Assembly: GCA_037443765.1 (NCBI GenBank)
Contig: JBBINS010000056.1
Span: forward strand, 1 to 16,212
DNA: 16,212 bases
Direction of reading: 5' to 3'
Source of the DNA: CAIKZZ01 sp037443765
Lineage (GTDB): Bacteria > Pseudomonadota > Gammaproteobacteria > Steroidobacterales > Steroidobacteraceae
Each line of letters starts with the position of its first letter. Position 1 is the stretch's first letter. This document shows, one piece after another, positions 15,607 through 16,212 of the stretch. The position numbers and the translations under genes were made by a program. The notes beneath the pieces are model-generated. The model searched no databases. It saw only the letters and a list, made by a program, of their open reading frames with translations, and was not told the DNA's origin.

Positions 15607-15629
15607 GTCACGGAATTGACACATGTCCA
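15606..15629 (+). promoter_or_regulatory. Operator-like repeats covering the tolC start codon
   Basis: TGTCA (15606-15610) and TGACA (15617-15621) form an inverted repeat with a 6-base gap, and GACACATGTCCA (15618-15629) repeats the 12-mer found in palindrome 1 before tetR. TTGACA-CA-TGTCCA (15616-15629) is a 5-of-6 imperfect palindrome. The tolC ATG (15623-15625) is the centre of this element, so a bound repressor would sit on the translation start region. Confidence 0.45.
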
Positions 15630-16212
15630 GACGTTCAACACGTGACTACCTCCGTTGGGCCGTGCAACTCGCGGCACTCGCGATGGCGTTCGGGTTGCTG
15701 CTCGCGACCCCGCTCGCGCGCGCCGCGCTGCCGGATCCTGCGGAGACGCCGGCCGGGTCGATCGACGCGGTGGTCGCCGAGCTCGTCCGCGACGCACGCG
15801 ACGCGAACCTCGAGCTCGACGCGGCCGGGGCCGAGGCCGCGCAACGGCTGGCGGCGCTCGACCAGGCCCGCGCCCGCTACCTGCCGTTGCTCGACTTCAA
15901 CGCGCGCTACTCCGCCGCCGACGGCGGGCGGACCATCGAGATCCCGGTCGGCGACCTGCTGAACCCCGTCTACACGACCCTCAACCAGCTGACCGGTACC
16001 AGGAACTTCCCCCAGGTCGCGAACCAGCAGGTCCCGTTTCTCCGCAGCCGCGAGCAGGAGACCAAGCTGTCGCTGTCGCAGCCGCTGTACGACGCCCGGC
16101 TCGGCGCGGCCCGCAACGCGAGCGCCGCGCAGTACGCGGCCGCGGGCGCGGCGCGCGCGGCGCTCGCCGGGCGCATCGACCGCGACATGCGCAACGCCTA
16201 CTACCGCTGGCT
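15623..16212 (+). CDS. TolC-family outer membrane efflux protein (partial, runs off the window)
   Basis: The first 196 codons of an outer membrane efflux protein; the 3' part lies beyond the window. A signal peptide with an Arg-rich start (MSRRSTRDYLRW) and hydrophobic core ends near ATPLARA (about residue 34). The mature part begins with SIDAVVAELVRDARDANLELDAAGAEAAQRLAALDQARARYLPLLDFNARYS, the typical long helix of the periplasmic tunnel followed by the first barrel strand, then SREQETKLSLSQPLYDARLGAARNAS, a second conserved landmark of the OEP repeat. Such proteins form the outer channel of tripartite pumps or type I secretion. The ATG is chosen because it completes the signal peptide; no good ribosome site is seen. 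It starts 25 bases after tetR, and periplasmic adaptor and pump genes probably follow outside the window. Confidence 0.88.
   Translation, partial: MSRRSTRDYLRWAVQLAALAMAFGLLLATPLARAALPDPAETPAGSIDAVVAELVRDARDANLELDAAGAEAAQRLAALDQARARYLPLLDFNARYSAADGGRTIEIPVGDLLNPVYTTLNQLTGTRNFPQVANQQVPFLRSREQETKLSLSQPLYDARLGAARNASAAQYAAAGAARAALAGRIDRDMRNAYYRW

Noticed and set aside
15616..15621. TTGACA as the -35 of a tolC promoter
   Set aside because: No -10 lies 16-18 bases downstream, and transcription would begin after the tolC ATG that gives the full signal peptide. The hexamer is better explained as part of the operator repeat.

Overview
This is a very GC-rich stretch (G or C at most wobble positions) carrying typical proteobacterial chromosomal genes: a full-length CysB, a YajQ-family protein, a TolC-type outer membrane protein and a porin ending in phenylalanine. 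A beta- or gammaproteobacterium fits best; nothing fixes the genus. There are no rRNA or tRNA genes, insertion sequences, CRISPR repeats or phage genes, and no gene-free gap reaches 300 bases.

Left arm, minus strand (61-2956): a diheme cytochrome c peroxidase-family lipoprotein with a forced TTG start, followed 16 bases later by a coiled-coil/beta-barrel porin. They form one operon behind a near-perfect 11-5-11 inverted repeat that looks like a Fur box, so the pair is probably iron-controlled. Next, also on the minus strand (3192-4696), come a phosphotransferase-fold kinase (ACAD10-N-terminal/APH type) and a small DUF4870 membrane protein.

Middle, plus strand (4806-8807): an ABC exporter half-transporter starting with TTG, the LysR-type regulator CysB, a GNAT acetyltransferase and YajQ. 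The exporter and CysB each have a TATAAT box just upstream.

Right-middle, plus strand (8904-14886): the most interesting block metabolically. A hydroxylysine-kinase-like phosphotransferase overlaps by 4 bases a class III PLP enzyme that resembles the AGXT2L phospho-lyases. These are followed by a sodium/solute symporter, an agmatinase/guanidinobutyrase-type ureohydrolase and a D-2-hydroxyacid (glycerate/hydroxypyruvate type) dehydrogenase. Together they look like an uptake and breakdown route for an amino-alcohol and/or guanidino compound. The substrate is not known from the sequence.

Right end, plus strand (14950-16212): a TetR-family repressor and the first 196 codons of a TolC-family outer membrane efflux protein, cut by the window edge. 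The tetR promoter is unusually clear (TTGACA, 17 bases, TAATCT) and places the transcript start on the A of the start codon. Palindromes lie over this promoter, and a related motif covers the tolC start. An intrinsic terminator separates the two genes.
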